From positions 1 through 36,018 of the forward strand of contig JADHWR010000004.1 of NCBI GenBank assembly GCA_016783355.1: a stretch of DNA of 36,018 nt, in the 5' to 3' direction. Below are positions 27,819 through 35,595 of the stretch, piece by piece. The position numbers were made by a program, and so were the translations under genes. Position 1 is the stretch's first letter. Each line of letters opens with the position of its first letter. The notes under the pieces were generated by a model that was given only the letters and a program-made list of their open reading frames with translations, was not told the origin of the DNA and ran no database searches. The DNA comes from Candidatus Omnitrophota bacterium. GTDB lineage: Bacteria > Omnitrophota > Gorgyraeia > Gygaellales > JAHJCI01.

Positions 27819-28619
27819 ATGCCGGAGTTACCTGAAGTTGAGACAATAAAAAGGGATCTGGAAAGATATATTCTGCATAAGAAAATTAAAGGAGTAGTAA
27901 TTAAAGAGCCGCGTTCGATTAAAGAGCCAGGACCAGCAGCCTTTAAAAAGAAAATAGAAGGCCAGTCGATAAAAGAGATTAAAAGACGAGGCAAGGTTTT
28001 GGTGCTAAGCTTAACAAGCAAGGAATTCCTTGTTGTTCATCTGCGTCTTACAGGCTGGTTTAGCTGGGATAAAAAGGCAGATAAAAGCGCACGCGTTATT
28101 TTTTTATTTTCTGATGGATTTCTTAACTTTTGTGACCCGCGCCTATTTGGAGAACTAAGACTCATAAAAGATTGGCAGAATCTGCCAATGATTAAAAAAA
28201 TGGGTCCTGAGCCATTGGAAATTAGCAAGTTTGAATTTATTCAGATGTTTAAGACCAAGAGAGCAAAGATAAAGCCGCTTTTGATGGAGCAAAGTTTTCT
28301 GGCCGGTATCGGTAATTTGTATGCTGCTGAAGGTTTATTTTGTGCCGGTATTCATCCGCAGAGGGGGGTTTACAAGATAACCTCAGAAGAATTAGGCAGG
28401 CTTTATGATTGCCTTAAAGGGATTTTATCCGTAGCAATTAAAAACCGCGGCACATCAGTTGATACCTTTCGTGATTTAAAAGGAAAAGAAGGAGGGTTTA
28501 GCAGTTATCTGAAGGTTTATGGCCGAAAGAATCAGCCCTGTTTTAAATGTAGGACTCCCATAAAAAGGATTACCCTTGGCGGACGAGGCACATATTTTTG
28601 TTCCCAGTGTCAGCATTAG
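27819..28619 (+). CDS. mutM: Formamidopyrimidine-DNA glycosylase
   Basis: Fpg/MutM removes oxidised purines such as 8-oxoguanine and cuts at the abasic site. The catalytic start PELPEVETIKRDLER has Pro1 after Met removal. Lys in RRGKVLVLSL corresponds to Lys57, and the H2TH region includes MEQSFLAGIGNLYAAEGLFCAGIHP. The C-terminal zinc finger is CFKCRTPIKRITLGGRGTYFCSQCQ, shown here in two parts: CFKC and CSQC. At 266 residues it is of normal length. AAGGAAAG stands before ATG 27819. The region upstream is entirely repeat, so it may need its own promoter, which I could not place. Confidence 0.95.
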   Translation: MPELPEVETIKRDLERYILHKKIKGVVIKEPRSIKEPGPAAFKKKIEGQSIKEIKRRGKVLVLSLTSKEFLVVHLRLTGWFSWDKKADKSARVIFLFSDGFLNFCDPRLFGELRLIKDWQNLPMIKKMGPEPLEISKFEFIQMFKTKRAKIKPLLMEQSFLAGIGNLYAAEGLFCAGIHPQRGVYKITSEELGRLYDCLKGILSVAIKNRGTSVDTFRDLKGKEGGFSSYLKVYGRKNQPCFKCRTPIKRITLGGRGTYFCSQCQH

Positions 28620-28620
28620 T

Positions 28621-28756
28621 GCGCTGTCAAATTAATTTTTATTATAACAGCGCACAGAGCAATTGAGCAATCGAAAATAGACAATAGACAAAATAAAAAG
28701 GCTCAATTGCGGTCTAATTTCAATTTTCTATTGTTCAAAGCGGTAGGTTTGCCGCT
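28621..28756. repeat. Palindrome-rich spacer before pyrK
   Basis: The 160-nt mutM-pyrK gap contains GCGCTGT (28621-28627) with ACAGCGC (28647-28653). It also has a longer imperfect inverted repeat of GAGCAATTGAGC...AATAGACAATAG with CTCAATTGCGG...TTTCTATTGTTC, and a small AGCGG/CCGCT hairpin (28739-28756). No frame and no clear terminator; no ribosome-binding site is obvious before pyrK. Confidence 0.6.
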
Positions 28757-28782
28757 AAAAACTAATTTTACAAAGCATTAGT

Positions 28783-29640
28783 ATGGCAAAGCGTATATTT
28801 CAGACAAAGACAAAAATTCTTTCTAATATCTGCGTCGGAGAAAGGTTCTATAAATTAACATTTCTTGCGCCAGGGATTGCCCGCTGTGCTCGGCCTGGTC
28901 AGTTCCTCAATATAAGGATAAGTGAAGAATACACCCCATTTTTAAGAAGGCCTTTTAGTATTCATAAATTAGTTCATAGTTCAAAGCTCATAGTTCATAG
29001 TCAAAGAAAAAATCTTAAAGCAGATGGTATAGAGATCCTTTATGAAGTAGTGGGCAAAGGCACAGAGATTTTATCAGAAAAAAAACCAGGCGAATATTTG
29101 GATGTTTTAGGGCCTCTGGGTAATGGATTTAATCTATCCGCTATCCGCTATCCGCTATCCGCTATTTTAGTAGGCGGTGGGATAGGAGTAGCACCCTTAT
29201 TATTTCTTGCCCAAAAATTAATAGAGTACTATCCGCTATCCGCTATCCGCTATCCGCTTGTTTTAATCGGCGCAAAGACAAAGAAAGAGATTTTATGCAA
29301 AAAAGAATTTGAAAGTCTAGGTTGTCGTGTTAAAATATCCACAGATGACGGCTCCAGTGGATTTAAAGGCAAAGTCACAGACTTATTGAAGCATTTACTA
29401 AGAGCTAAGAGCTATCAACGAGGAACTATTTACGCTTGTGGTCCGAAGCCAATGCTTAAAGAGATAACACTACTTTCAAGGCAATATGGGATTCCTGGTC
29501 AGATTTCTTTGGATGAATATATGGCCTGTGGCATGGGAGTATGTTTGGGTTGTCTGGTCGAGACTTACGAGGGTAGAAAACTTGTTTGTCGTGATGGACC
29601 AGTATTTGATACATCAATAATAAAAGGAGGTGACAGATGA
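28783..29640 (+). CDS. pyrK: Dihydroorotate dehydrogenase electron transfer subunit with tandem-repeat inserts
   Basis: PyrK passes electrons from dihydroorotate dehydrogenase (PyrDB) to NAD through FAD and a 2Fe-2S cluster. Seen: FAD site FLRRPFSI, NAD-side GPLGNGF and VGGGIGVAPLLFLA, YACGPKPMLKE, and the cluster Cys set in CGMGVCLGCLVE with a fourth in LVCRDGPVF. Length 285, longer than the usual 250-260. Three loops are made of 7-nt tandem arrays: residues about 63-75 (KLVHSSKLIVHSQ), 118-127 (NLSAIRYPLSAI) and 149-159 (YYPLSAIRYPL). All lie between conserved strands. pyrD is not in the window. Confidence 0.92.
   Translation: MAKRIFQTKTKILSNICVGERFYKLTFLAPGIARCARPGQFLNIRISEEYTPFLRRPFSIHKLVHSSKLIVHSQRKNLKADGIEILYEVVGKGTEILSEKKPGEYLDVLGPLGNGFNLSAIRYPLSAILVGGGIGVAPLLFLAQKLIEYYPLSAIRYPLVLIGAKTKKEILCKKEFESLGCRVKISTDDGSSGFKGKVTDLLKHLLRAKSYQRGTIYACGPKPMLKEITLLSRQYGIPGQISLDEYMACGMGVCLGCLVETYEGRKLVCRDGPVFDTSIIKGGDR
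28973..29006. repeat. Heptanucleotide array TTCATAG translated within pyrK
   Basis: Steps TTCATAG, TTCAAAG, CTCATAG, TTCATAG, TCAAAG encode HSSKLIVHSQR in the loop after RRPFSIHK. Confidence 0.85.
29134..29165. repeat. Heptanucleotide array (CTATCCG)x4 in pyrK
   Basis: Four perfect CTATCCG units plus CTAT, encoding LSAIRYPLSAI between GPLGNGF and LVGGGIG. The same unit builds part of family F palindromes at 3786 and 12562. Confidence 0.92.
29229..29258. repeat. Second heptanucleotide array (CTATCCG)x4 in pyrK
   Basis: Four CTATCCG units plus CT, encoding YPLSAIRYPL between LAQKLIEY and VLIGAKTK, about 95 nt after the first array. Confidence 0.92.
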
Positions 29641-29879
29641 CGGATTTAGATTTGTGGGGGATTTTTCTAAAAAATACAAGCATTATTGCAGCCATAGTTA
29701 GTCTCTTAGTTGCTGTGGATTTACTTTTGGGGGCACGTGTTTTAATTGGTTTAAAGCGGATATTAGAGAAACCAATAGAGATTGATAAAACAATACTCAG
29801 CTCTAAGATAAGGATTGTCTTGGCGATTATATTTATAATTCTTTCTATCCTTATATTCTTGTTGGTAAAGCAAGTCTAA
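29637..29879 (+). CDS. Small two-span membrane protein of unknown function
   Basis: An 80-residue protein with two hydrophobic segments (IIAAIVSLLVAVDLLLGARVLIGL and IRIVLAIIFIILSILIFLLV) joined by a charged loop (KRILEKPIEIDKTILSSK). GGAGGTGA stands seven bases before the ATG, which overlaps the pyrK stop by ATGA, so translation is well supported. I do not recognise a family. It could be an envelope component linked to the glycosyltransferase that follows, but nothing in the sequence says so. Confidence 0.7.
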   Translation: MTDLDLWGIFLKNTSIIAAIVSLLVAVDLLLGARVLIGLKRILEKPIEIDKTILSSKIRIVLAIIFIILSILIFLLVKQV

Positions 29880-29886
29880 TCAAAAG

Positions 29887-31011
29887 GTGAATGAGCCCTT
29901 TGTCTCTGTAATTATTCCTGTCAAGAACTTTGCGCGTACAATTGCAAAGACCTTTGAGTACCTCTTAGACATTGACTACCCTCGGGAATGCCTGGAGATT
30001 ATCATTGCTGATGGCGGCTCAAAAGACGAAACCCTTTCGATAATCAAAGAGTGGCAGGAAAAATACCCTTTCATTAAACTGATTCAGATTAAAGATTGTC
30101 CCTCACCTGCTTATGCGCGAAATCGTGCCTTAGAATCAGCAAGAGGTGATTTTTTGTTTTTTACTGACGCTGATTGTGCCCCCTGTCCTAATTGGATTTA
30201 TTTGATACTTGAGATTTTCAAGCGCGACCCCCAAATTGCTGCGGTAGGAGGCGAGGTATATACCCTAAGGGTTGAGCTAAATAATTTAGTTGAGGCCTGG
30301 TGTGAGCATTTTCGATTTAATATGGTTTCCCCCCGTTATGGCTTTATGGGCGAGGGTTATTTTCCTGATTTCCCCAGAGCCCCCAAGCCATCTGATATCG
30401 CAGGCCATAAGGCATATTTCTTTGGCACCTGCAATGTTGCCTATCGGGCGCAAGTAATTAAGCAGATAGAGGCAAAATTCTGGGATAACCCAACTGGCGA
30501 GGATATGGATTTTACTTTTCGACACAGAAGTAAGGGCTTCAAATTCTACTTTGCTCCTCAGGCAAGGGTTAACCATATGCACCGTGCAAACCTTAAGTCT
30601 CTGCGCAAGGTTTGGGTAACCTATGGTCAGGCACATGCTCCTTTGGTTGCTAAGTACGTAAAGAGAAAAGGAATAGAGCTAATCGCCCAATTTTTAAAGA
30701 CAGCCCCTTCCCTGGTTATACCATTTCCAATAAAGGGTTTTGTTTATATAGGCAATTTTCATCTGGTGCATATTTTTGCCTTATTTTTTATTTTAGGATT
30801 AATTTTTCAGGCAGGAATATTTGCCTGGGCTTTTTTGCTCGCTTCTTTTTATTTCCTCTTTCAGTATATTAAGTGGAATTTCCCAATGGAGCCGCGTAAC
30901 AAATTCCTCTTTTGGTGCAGGATAAAGTATCTGACAAACCTTTCTTTTATCTGGGGTGGACTAAAAGACTTTTCTAAATACAAAATCATCTGCATCGAAC
31001 CAAGCTTCTGA
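29887..31011 (+). CDS. Family 2 glycosyltransferase, membrane associated
   Basis: 374 residues with a GT-A fold: VSVIIPVKNFARTIAKTFEYLL at the start, IIIADGGSKDETLSII for the first acidic nucleotide-sugar site, ARNRALESARGDFLFFTDADC for the D-x-D, and GTCNVAYRAQVI with PTGEDMDFTFRH for the acceptor/catalytic E-D region. Two or three hydrophobic spans follow near the C-terminus (LVHIFALFFILGLIFQAGIF and AFLLASFYFLFQYI). Such proteins build polysaccharides or glycolipids at the inner membrane; donor and acceptor cannot be told. The start is a GTG with only AAAAGG right next to it, so the start is less certain than the family. Confidence 0.86.
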   Translation: MNEPFVSVIIPVKNFARTIAKTFEYLLDIDYPRECLEIIIADGGSKDETLSIIKEWQEKYPFIKLIQIKDCPSPAYARNRALESARGDFLFFTDADCAPCPNWIYLILEIFKRDPQIAAVGGEVYTLRVELNNLVEAWCEHFRFNMVSPRYGFMGEGYFPDFPRAPKPSDIAGHKAYFFGTCNVAYRAQVIKQIEAKFWDNPTGEDMDFTFRHRSKGFKFYFAPQARVNHMHRANLKSLRKVWVTYGQAHAPLVAKYVKRKGIELIAQFLKTAPSLVIPFPIKGFVYIGNFHLVHIFALFFILGLIFQAGIFAWAFLLASFYFLFQYIKWNFPMEPRNKFLFWCRIKYLTNLSFIWGGLKDFSKYKIICIEPSF

Positions 31012-31020
31012 GGAACAGCA

Positions 31021-32151
31021 ATGGAGTTTTATTTATTTTTTCTTATCGCATTAATTATCACTGCAGCAATTATCATTACTTTTTGGTGGTTGAGTAAACG
31101 CATCCCCCAGGCATTTGACCAAGAGCAGATTATCAGCCGGCTTAAAGAAACATTAGGAGCACTTTCCTTTGAAGCACTCTCTAAAAATACAGAACAATTT
31201 TTGAAACTTGCTCGGCAGACCCTGGCAAAAGAGACAGAGGTGCACACAGAGCAACTTCAGGGCAAAAAGGAGCTAATTGACCAGACACTTCATGAAATGA
31301 GAGAAAAATTGACTGAGGTAGAATCTGTTGTTAGAAATTTTGAAAATGAGCGCAAGGAGCAATTTGGAGAGGTTTCAACACAGTTGAAATCTGTAGTAGA
31401 AACCACATCTCGGCTGCAAAATGCACTTGCCAGCAGTAAGGCTCGCGGGCAGTGGGGCGAGAGGATGGCAGAGGATGTTTTAAGGCTCGCTGGCTTTATC
31501 GAGGGCGTAAATTATAGAAAGCAGAAGACATTAGAATCAGGTCGGCCGGATTTCACCTTTCTTTTGCCACAGGATCTCATTGTCAATATGGATGTTAAAT
31601 TTCCCTTTGATAATTATCTGCACTATCTTGAGGCAAAGGAGGATTCAGAGAAGCAAAGATATAAAGAGCAATTCTTGAGAGATGTAAAGGCAAGGATAAA
31701 AGAGGTTACAAGCCGGGATTATATTAATCCTGCTCAGAATACGATAGATTATGTGATTCTTTTTATTCCCAATGAGCAAGTTTACGCATTTATTAATGAA
31801 GCCGATAGTTCCATGTTGGATGAGGCATTAAGAAACAAGGTTGTATTTTGTTCTCCGCTTACTTTATATGCAATCCTTGCTGTAATTAGGCAGGCAACTG
31901 ACACATTTAAATTAGAACACACAACCGGTCAAATCCTTGGTTTACTGGGGACATTTAATAAACAATGGGCTAAATTCGTTGAATCTATGGCAAAAATGGG
32001 CAAGAGTTTGGAAGATGCCCAGAAGGAATTTGACACCTTGGTTTCTACCCGGCGCAGACAACTGGAGCGGTCCCTTGAAAAAATCGAGGAATTGCGCACA
32101 GAAAAAGGAATAAATCTGATTACCAATGGATCGACTCAAACAGAAGAATGA
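31021..32151 (+). CDS. rmuC: RmuC-family DNA recombination protein
   Basis: 376 residues. An N-terminal membrane span (FYLFFLIALIITAAIIITFWWL) is followed by a long coiled coil (about 40-130). The RmuC core then follows with the PD-(D/E)XK-like pattern: RGQWGERMAEDVLRLAGF, GRPDFTFLLP, and VNMDVKFPFDNYLHYLEA. RmuC limits recombination at inverted repeats in E. coli, which is of interest in a genome so rich in palindromes. AGGAACAGC precedes the ATG; the end overlaps the helicase by 4 nt (ATGA). Confidence 0.92.
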   Translation: MEFYLFFLIALIITAAIIITFWWLSKRIPQAFDQEQIISRLKETLGALSFEALSKNTEQFLKLARQTLAKETEVHTEQLQGKKELIDQTLHEMREKLTEVESVVRNFENERKEQFGEVSTQLKSVVETTSRLQNALASSKARGQWGERMAEDVLRLAGFIEGVNYRKQKTLESGRPDFTFLLPQDLIVNMDVKFPFDNYLHYLEAKEDSEKQRYKEQFLRDVKARIKEVTSRDYINPAQNTIDYVILFIPNEQVYAFINEADSSMLDEALRNKVVFCSPLTLYAILAVIRQATDTFKLEHTTGQILGLLGTFNKQWAKFVESMAKMGKSLEDAQKEFDTLVSTRRRQLERSLEKIEELRTEKGINLITNGSTQTEE

Positions 32152-34643
32152 AAGAGTCTGTTTCCTTTCCACATATTTATGTAGTGGAAGCATCTGCCGG
32201 TTCAGGGAAGACGCGTGCCCTTTCAGAAAGATACGTTGATTTCCTCTTAAACCCTCCGCAAGTTCCCTTTCCCATCCCTTTTGATTTCCGCAATATCTTA
32301 GCAATTACATTCACTAATGAAGCAGCCAATCAAATGAGACAGAGGGTCCTTCTTGTCCTTAAGAAAGAGGCATTAGAAAAAGGGAGAAAAAAGGCAGGGA
32401 ATCTGGTTGATAGAATCCTAAGGGATTATTCGGATTTGCGCATTATGACGATTGACAGCTTCATCAATCTGCTTTTGATTGCCTCAAGTCTCCAGTTGAA
32501 ACTACCGCCGTATTATGAGATTATGCCTGATTCCAGTCAATACCTTAGTTTTGCTTTGAATAGTTTATTAGAAGATATTGAAGCGCAACCAAAGATAAAA
32601 AATATTTTCTTAGGCTTCATGAAATCTTATCTTGAAATTGAGAATCAAAGGAGTTGGCACCCCAAAAGAATATTGCTTAATTTACTTGATGATTTACATC
32701 GTCAAGAAAATATGCGGGCAAAGGATTTTAGTGCAGATTTACCCCGCCCTGTACCGTATGATACAGGGCGGGGTTTATTTAAGACAGAAGCACAACTAAA
32801 ACAAGACCTCATGGTTTTTTTTGATTGCTTAAAAAGCAAAAGGAATATTGAACAGCGCTTTTTAAGAACACTAGAAGGCGCCTTGGATAAACAGGGCAAG
32901 GCTTTTGTTGCGAGCCTCTGCGAGATAGTTAAAAAAGAGCCACATCTGAGGGGCGAGGTCGAAAATTTATGGAAGAGGATTAAAAAGAAATCAGAAGATT
33001 ATCTTTATGTCTTCTGTCATCTCAAGAATAAGTTTTATTTAGAGGTATTTTTTGCCTTTCAGGAGAGACTTCGGGAGGTGAAAGAAAAAAAGCGTATTGT
33101 TTTTTTGGACGAACTTAATAAAAAGGCAAAAGAACTTTTAATGAAAGAAAACATCGTAGCAGCTGAGATTTATTATAAATTATCTGCCCAGATTTTCCAC
33201 TATCTTATTGATGAATTTCAGGATACAAGCAAACTCCAATGGCAAAATATTGAGGTTTTAGTTGAGGACGCTATCAGTAAAGGCGGAAGTCTTTTTTATG
33301 TCGGCGATAAAAAGCAGGCAATATATCGTTTCCGCGGTGGAGATCTTCGATTATTCGACCAAATAAAAAAACAATTCCATATTCCTTCTCAAAATCTGTA
33401 TGAAAGGAAGCTTAATTTTAACTATCGCTCTCGTTGGGGGATCGTCAATTTTAATAATCAAGTATTTAGCCAAGAGAATTTAACCAGGTTCCTGAGAGAA
33501 AATAAGAATTTAACCATTGAGGCCCAGAGAAGAATCCTCAATGTTTTTAAAGGCAACTTACAGGCGCTGCCTACTAAAGAAAAAAAAGACCAAAAGCGCC
33601 GCTGCGTTTATACGCAGATAGTCTCGGGTAAAGATAGAGGGGAGCTTGCGAAAAATATAAAGGCAAAGCTTAAAGAAACACTTTCTCGCTTAAGAAAAAG
33701 GTTCAATGATGAAGACATACTGATTCTTATGCGGCAGAATTCTCAGGTACGGGAGATTGTTGGTTTTCTGATTGAGGAAAATATTCCTGTTGCCTCCAGC
33801 CGCACAATTAGCATTGGTAACAATTTCTTAATTAAAGAGATTATATCTTTGCTTAATTTTTTGAATTCACCCACTGATAATCTTTCATTTGCAGGCTTTA
33901 TCCTTGGCGACATTTTCCTTAAAGCCGAAGGCATAAAGCAAGAGCAATTATATGATTGGTTTGAAACTTTAAGCAAGGAAGGTTTTCGGGGTAGTTTCTA
34001 TGCAGAATTTCGTCATTGGCAGCCTGGGGTTTGGCGCGATTTTTTTGAATATTTATTTAAAGGAGCAGGGATTTTACCTGTTTATGATTTAGTTTCCGAG
34101 GTATATTTCCGTTTTAAAATTGGCAAAAATTTCCCTGATTTTGAAGGTTTTTTTCGGCATCTCTTAGAGGTAATAAAGAATCGGCAAGAGCAAGAGGGCT
34201 CTTTGGGTGATTTTTTGAGGTGGTTTTCGGATGCCTCTGAAGAAGAATTGAGTGTTTTATTGCCTGAGAATCTGCCGGCAATTAAGGTATCAACCATACA
34301 TAAAGCAAAGGGTTTAGAAGCGAATGTTGTGATTTTACCTTTTGTTAATTTGGAACCAAAATTAACGCAAAGAGGAAAACCGGCTAATGTTGTTCTTGAG
34401 GATGAAGACAAACTCCACCTTCTTTATTTTAAAAAGGAGATTCTCTTTGCCCATCCATATTTAAGAGATATATATCAACAAAAATACTCTCAGGCATTTT
34501 TGGATGAATTAAACTGCCTTTACGTTGCTTTCACGCGGGCAAAAGAGGAACTTCACATATTAATACCGACGAAAGACAGAAAGGAAAATCCTATTATTTC
34601 ATTATTGTCGTATGAGCAAAGCGCCACACCAAATTCTTTCTAA
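32148..34643 (+). CDS. AddA/RecB-type UvrD-family helicase subunit (nuclease in next gene)
   Basis: 831 residues with all superfamily 1 motifs. These are Walker A VVEASAGSGKTRAL, Ia ILAITFTNEAANQMRQRV, Ic MTIDSFI, Walker B YLIDEFQDTSKLQW, III FYVGDKKQAIYRFRGGD, IV LNFNYRSR, V STIHKAKGLEANVVILPF and VI LYVAFTRAKEELHIL. AddA and RecB proteins continue into a nuclease domain, but here the frame stops soon after motif VI and the nuclease is encoded by an overlapping gene in another frame. Residues about 198-208 (PRPVPYDTGRG) come from a 32-nt palindromic element; without it the text reads SADLFKTEAQ. It probably processes double-strand breaks. Confidence 0.9.
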   Translation: MKESVSFPHIYVVEASAGSGKTRALSERYVDFLLNPPQVPFPIPFDFRNILAITFTNEAANQMRQRVLLVLKKEALEKGRKKAGNLVDRILRDYSDLRIMTIDSFINLLLIASSLQLKLPPYYEIMPDSSQYLSFALNSLLEDIEAQPKIKNIFLGFMKSYLEIENQRSWHPKRILLNLLDDLHRQENMRAKDFSADLPRPVPYDTGRGLFKTEAQLKQDLMVFFDCLKSKRNIEQRFLRTLEGALDKQGKAFVASLCEIVKKEPHLRGEVENLWKRIKKKSEDYLYVFCHLKNKFYLEVFFAFQERLREVKEKKRIVFLDELNKKAKELLMKENIVAAEIYYKLSAQIFHYLIDEFQDTSKLQWQNIEVLVEDAISKGGSLFYVGDKKQAIYRFRGGDLRLFDQIKKQFHIPSQNLYERKLNFNYRSRWGIVNFNNQVFSQENLTRFLRENKNLTIEAQRRILNVFKGNLQALPTKEKKDQKRRCVYTQIVSGKDRGELAKNIKAKLKETLSRLRKRFNDEDILILMRQNSQVREIVGFLIEENIPVASSRTISIGNNFLIKEIISLLNFLNSPTDNLSFAGFILGDIFLKAEGIKQEQLYDWFETLSKEGFRGSFYAEFRHWQPGVWRDFFEYLFKGAGILPVYDLVSEVYFRFKIGKNFPDFEGFFRHLLEVIKNRQEQEGSLGDFLRWFSDASEEELSVLLPENLPAIKVSTIHKAKGLEANVVILPFVNLEPKLTQRGKPANVVLEDEDKLHLLYFKKEILFAHPYLRDIYQQKYSQAFLDELNCLYVAFTRAKEELHILIPTKDRKENPIISLLSYEQSATPNSF
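32742..32773. mobile_element. 32-nt palindromic element in the helicase gene (TTTA duplication)
   Basis: CCCCGCCCTGTA and TACAGGGCGGGG enclose CCGTATGA. The centre is the 22-nt family B core, framed by CCCCG and CGGGG. TTTA flanks both sides; 32+4 equals 36, so the frame is kept. Confidence 0.88.
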
Positions 34644-35232
34644 TCTCCTGGCCAGCCAGCTTGTGCCTTTAAGCGAATTGTCCTATTTTGCTAAAGAGGC
34701 AGGAAAAAAGCGCGGTGAGGTTATTCATTATCTCTTATCCCTTGTTGATGATATTGATGAATTCCTGCCCGCACTGAAAGAAAAGGTAAGAGCTGCCTGT
34801 CATCGTTTTCTTTACCCCCTTCGAAGTAAGTCGCCAGAGGTGACTGCCTCGCCTGCGGCGGGGACTTCGAACGGGGTTTATAATGATGCAGAGGAGATAA
34901 TCGCCACCTTACGGAAGATTTTAAATTTGCCGAAGATACGGGAATTGTTTTCAGAAAAAAACAACCCTGCTTATAATGAAAAAGAAGTGGTAGACAAACA
35001 AGGTAACTTGAAGCGTATCGACCGGCTGATTCTTAAAGAAAAAGAGATTATTGTTGTTGATTATAAAACAGGAGAGTCATACAGCAAAGAACATGCAGGA
35101 CAGATTAAGGAATATATTGATATTTTAAAAGAGATTTATCCCAATCGTTCTTATCGCGGTCTTTTGATTTATATTGACACTAAAGAAATCAGGGAAATAG
35201 GGGACGGTTGTGCTCGCTCAGTAATTCAGTAA
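34612..35232 (+). CDS. RecB-like PD-(D/E)XK nuclease subunit split from AddA-type helicase
   Basis: 206 residues. KKRGEVIHYLLSLV corresponds to the G-x-x-x-H motif that opens the AddA/RecB nuclease domain. KRIDRLILKEKEIIVVDYKTGES gives the catalytic Asp and D-Y-K triad, and HAGQIKEYIDIL the following Q-x3-Y helix. So the nuclease core is whole. ATG 34612 lies 32 nt inside the helicase gene, one frame away. Residues about 68-88 (PRSKSPEVTASPAAGTSNG) are from a family A element, and the last 11 residues (IGDGCARSVIQ) are from repeat E, which brings the stop. A frameshifted former fusion is possible, but the good start overlap suggests a stable two-gene form. Confidence 0.85.
   Translation: MSKAPHQILSNLLASQLVPLSELSYFAKEAGKKRGEVIHYLLSLVDDIDEFLPALKEKVRAACHRFLYPLRSKSPEVTASPAAGTSNGVYNDAEEIIATLRKILNLPKIRELFSEKNNPAYNEKEVVDKQGNLKRIDRLILKEKEIIVVDYKTGESYSKEHAGQIKEYIDILKEIYPNRSYRGLLIYIDTKEIREIGDGCARSVIQ
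34815..34876 (+). mobile_element. Family A palindromic element in nuclease gene (62 nt, TTTA duplication)
   Basis: Ends CCCCCTTCGAAGT (one base off the usual CCCCGTTCGAAGT) and ACTTCGAACGGGG. TTTA stands on both sides. The inside matches the pyrC copy except for a few bases. Removal gives HRFLYNDAEEII in frame. Confidence 0.87.
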
Positions 35233-35268
35233 CCTTTTAAAGAGTTGGCTAATTACTGAGCATTTATA
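35197..35268 (+). repeat. Repeat family E copy 2, forming the nuclease gene's 3' end
   Basis: ATAGGGGACGGTTGT, then a hairpin of CTCAGTAATTCAGTAAC with GTTGGCTAATTACTGAG (35217-35260). The head matches 12048-12062. The nuclease stop codon TAA lies in the hairpin's left arm. Confidence 0.72.
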
Positions 35269-35287
35269 AGCGGGTGGCGAGACTACC

Positions 35288-35476
35288 CGAATGAAAGTAT
35301 TTATTCCCAGCGCTGAAATCTTTCAGCGGCCTGCTACGGCTTACCCCGTTCGAAGTCCCCGCCACGGAATTTAGCGGGGCAGTCGCCCCTGGCGTCTTAC
35401 TTCGAACGGGGTAATTCCTTGCAGACACTTGCCGAGAGATTTCTAATTGCGCTGTCCATAAAAACTTTCATTCTCA
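35288..35476. repeat. Imperfect palindrome carrying a family A element at its apex
   Basis: The outer arms GAATGAAAGTATTTAT...CAGCGCTGAAATC (from 35289) and GATTTCTAATTGCGCTG...ATAAAAACTTTCATTC (to 35474) pair across about 185 nt. The family A copy sits at the tip, where the arms meet. This is the non-coding region 35233-35798, which holds only repeats. Confidence 0.7.
35344..35411 (-). mobile_element. Family A palindromic element, reverse copy (68 nt)
   Basis: CCCCGTTCGAAGT and ACTTCGAACGGGG ends; read on the reverse strand the inside (AAGACGCCAGGGGCGACTG, then a CCCCGC/GCGGGG hairpin with a longer loop) matches the pyrC copy. The flanks CTTA and TAAT do not form a 4-bp direct repeat, unlike the other copies. 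Confidence 0.82.
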
Positions 35477-35496
35477 AGTCAAGCGGCTCATAGATC

Positions 35497-35517
35497 TTTG
35501 GAAGTCGGACTTCCAAA
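35497..35517. repeat. TTTGGAAGT/ACTTCCAAA hairpin
   Basis: A 9-bp perfect stem with CGG loop. A variant, TTCGGAAGT-CGG-ACTTCTGAA, is at 35736-35756. Confidence 0.75.
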
Positions 35518-35529
35518 ATTGATCTTATA

Positions 35530-35573
35530 AGCGGGTGGCGAGGCAGCCCCGCCTACGGCGGGGAAATAGCCCG
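35530..35573 (+). repeat. Repeat family D copy 3 with a CCCCGCC/GGCGGGG hairpin
   Basis: GCGGGTGGCGAGGCAG, then a 17-nt CCCCGCCTACGGCGGGG hairpin, then AAATAGCCCG. Copies 1 and 2 have TGGGC modules here instead. A shorter head, GCGGGTGGCGAG, is also at 35270-35281. Confidence 0.72.
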
Positions 35574-35595
35574 CCCCGTACCATACGGTACGGGG
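35574..35595. mobile_element. 22-nt palindromic micro-element (family B copy 3) with CCCG duplication
   Basis: CCCCGTACC-ATAC-GGTACGGGG between CCCG (35570-35573) and CCCG (35596-35599). The reverse copy at 27636-27720 has GCCCGCAGCGAATTA unbroken at the same place. Confidence 0.85.

Noticed and set aside
28621..28653. GCGCTGT/ACAGCGC hairpin as a mutM terminator
   Set aside because: The loop is 19 nt long, the stem only 7 bp and no T run follows the 3' arm; treated as a repeat.
29134..29258. CRISPR-like direct repeats in pyrK and in the tRNA spacers
   Set aside because: Units are only 7-8 nt, contiguous without spacers, and translated in frame; no cas gene is present.
12372..34411. Many reverse-strand frames of 60-140 codons opposite the main genes
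   Set aside because: They lie antisense to clearly coding genes, have no family signature or ribosome site, and read as shadows of codon bias on the + strand.
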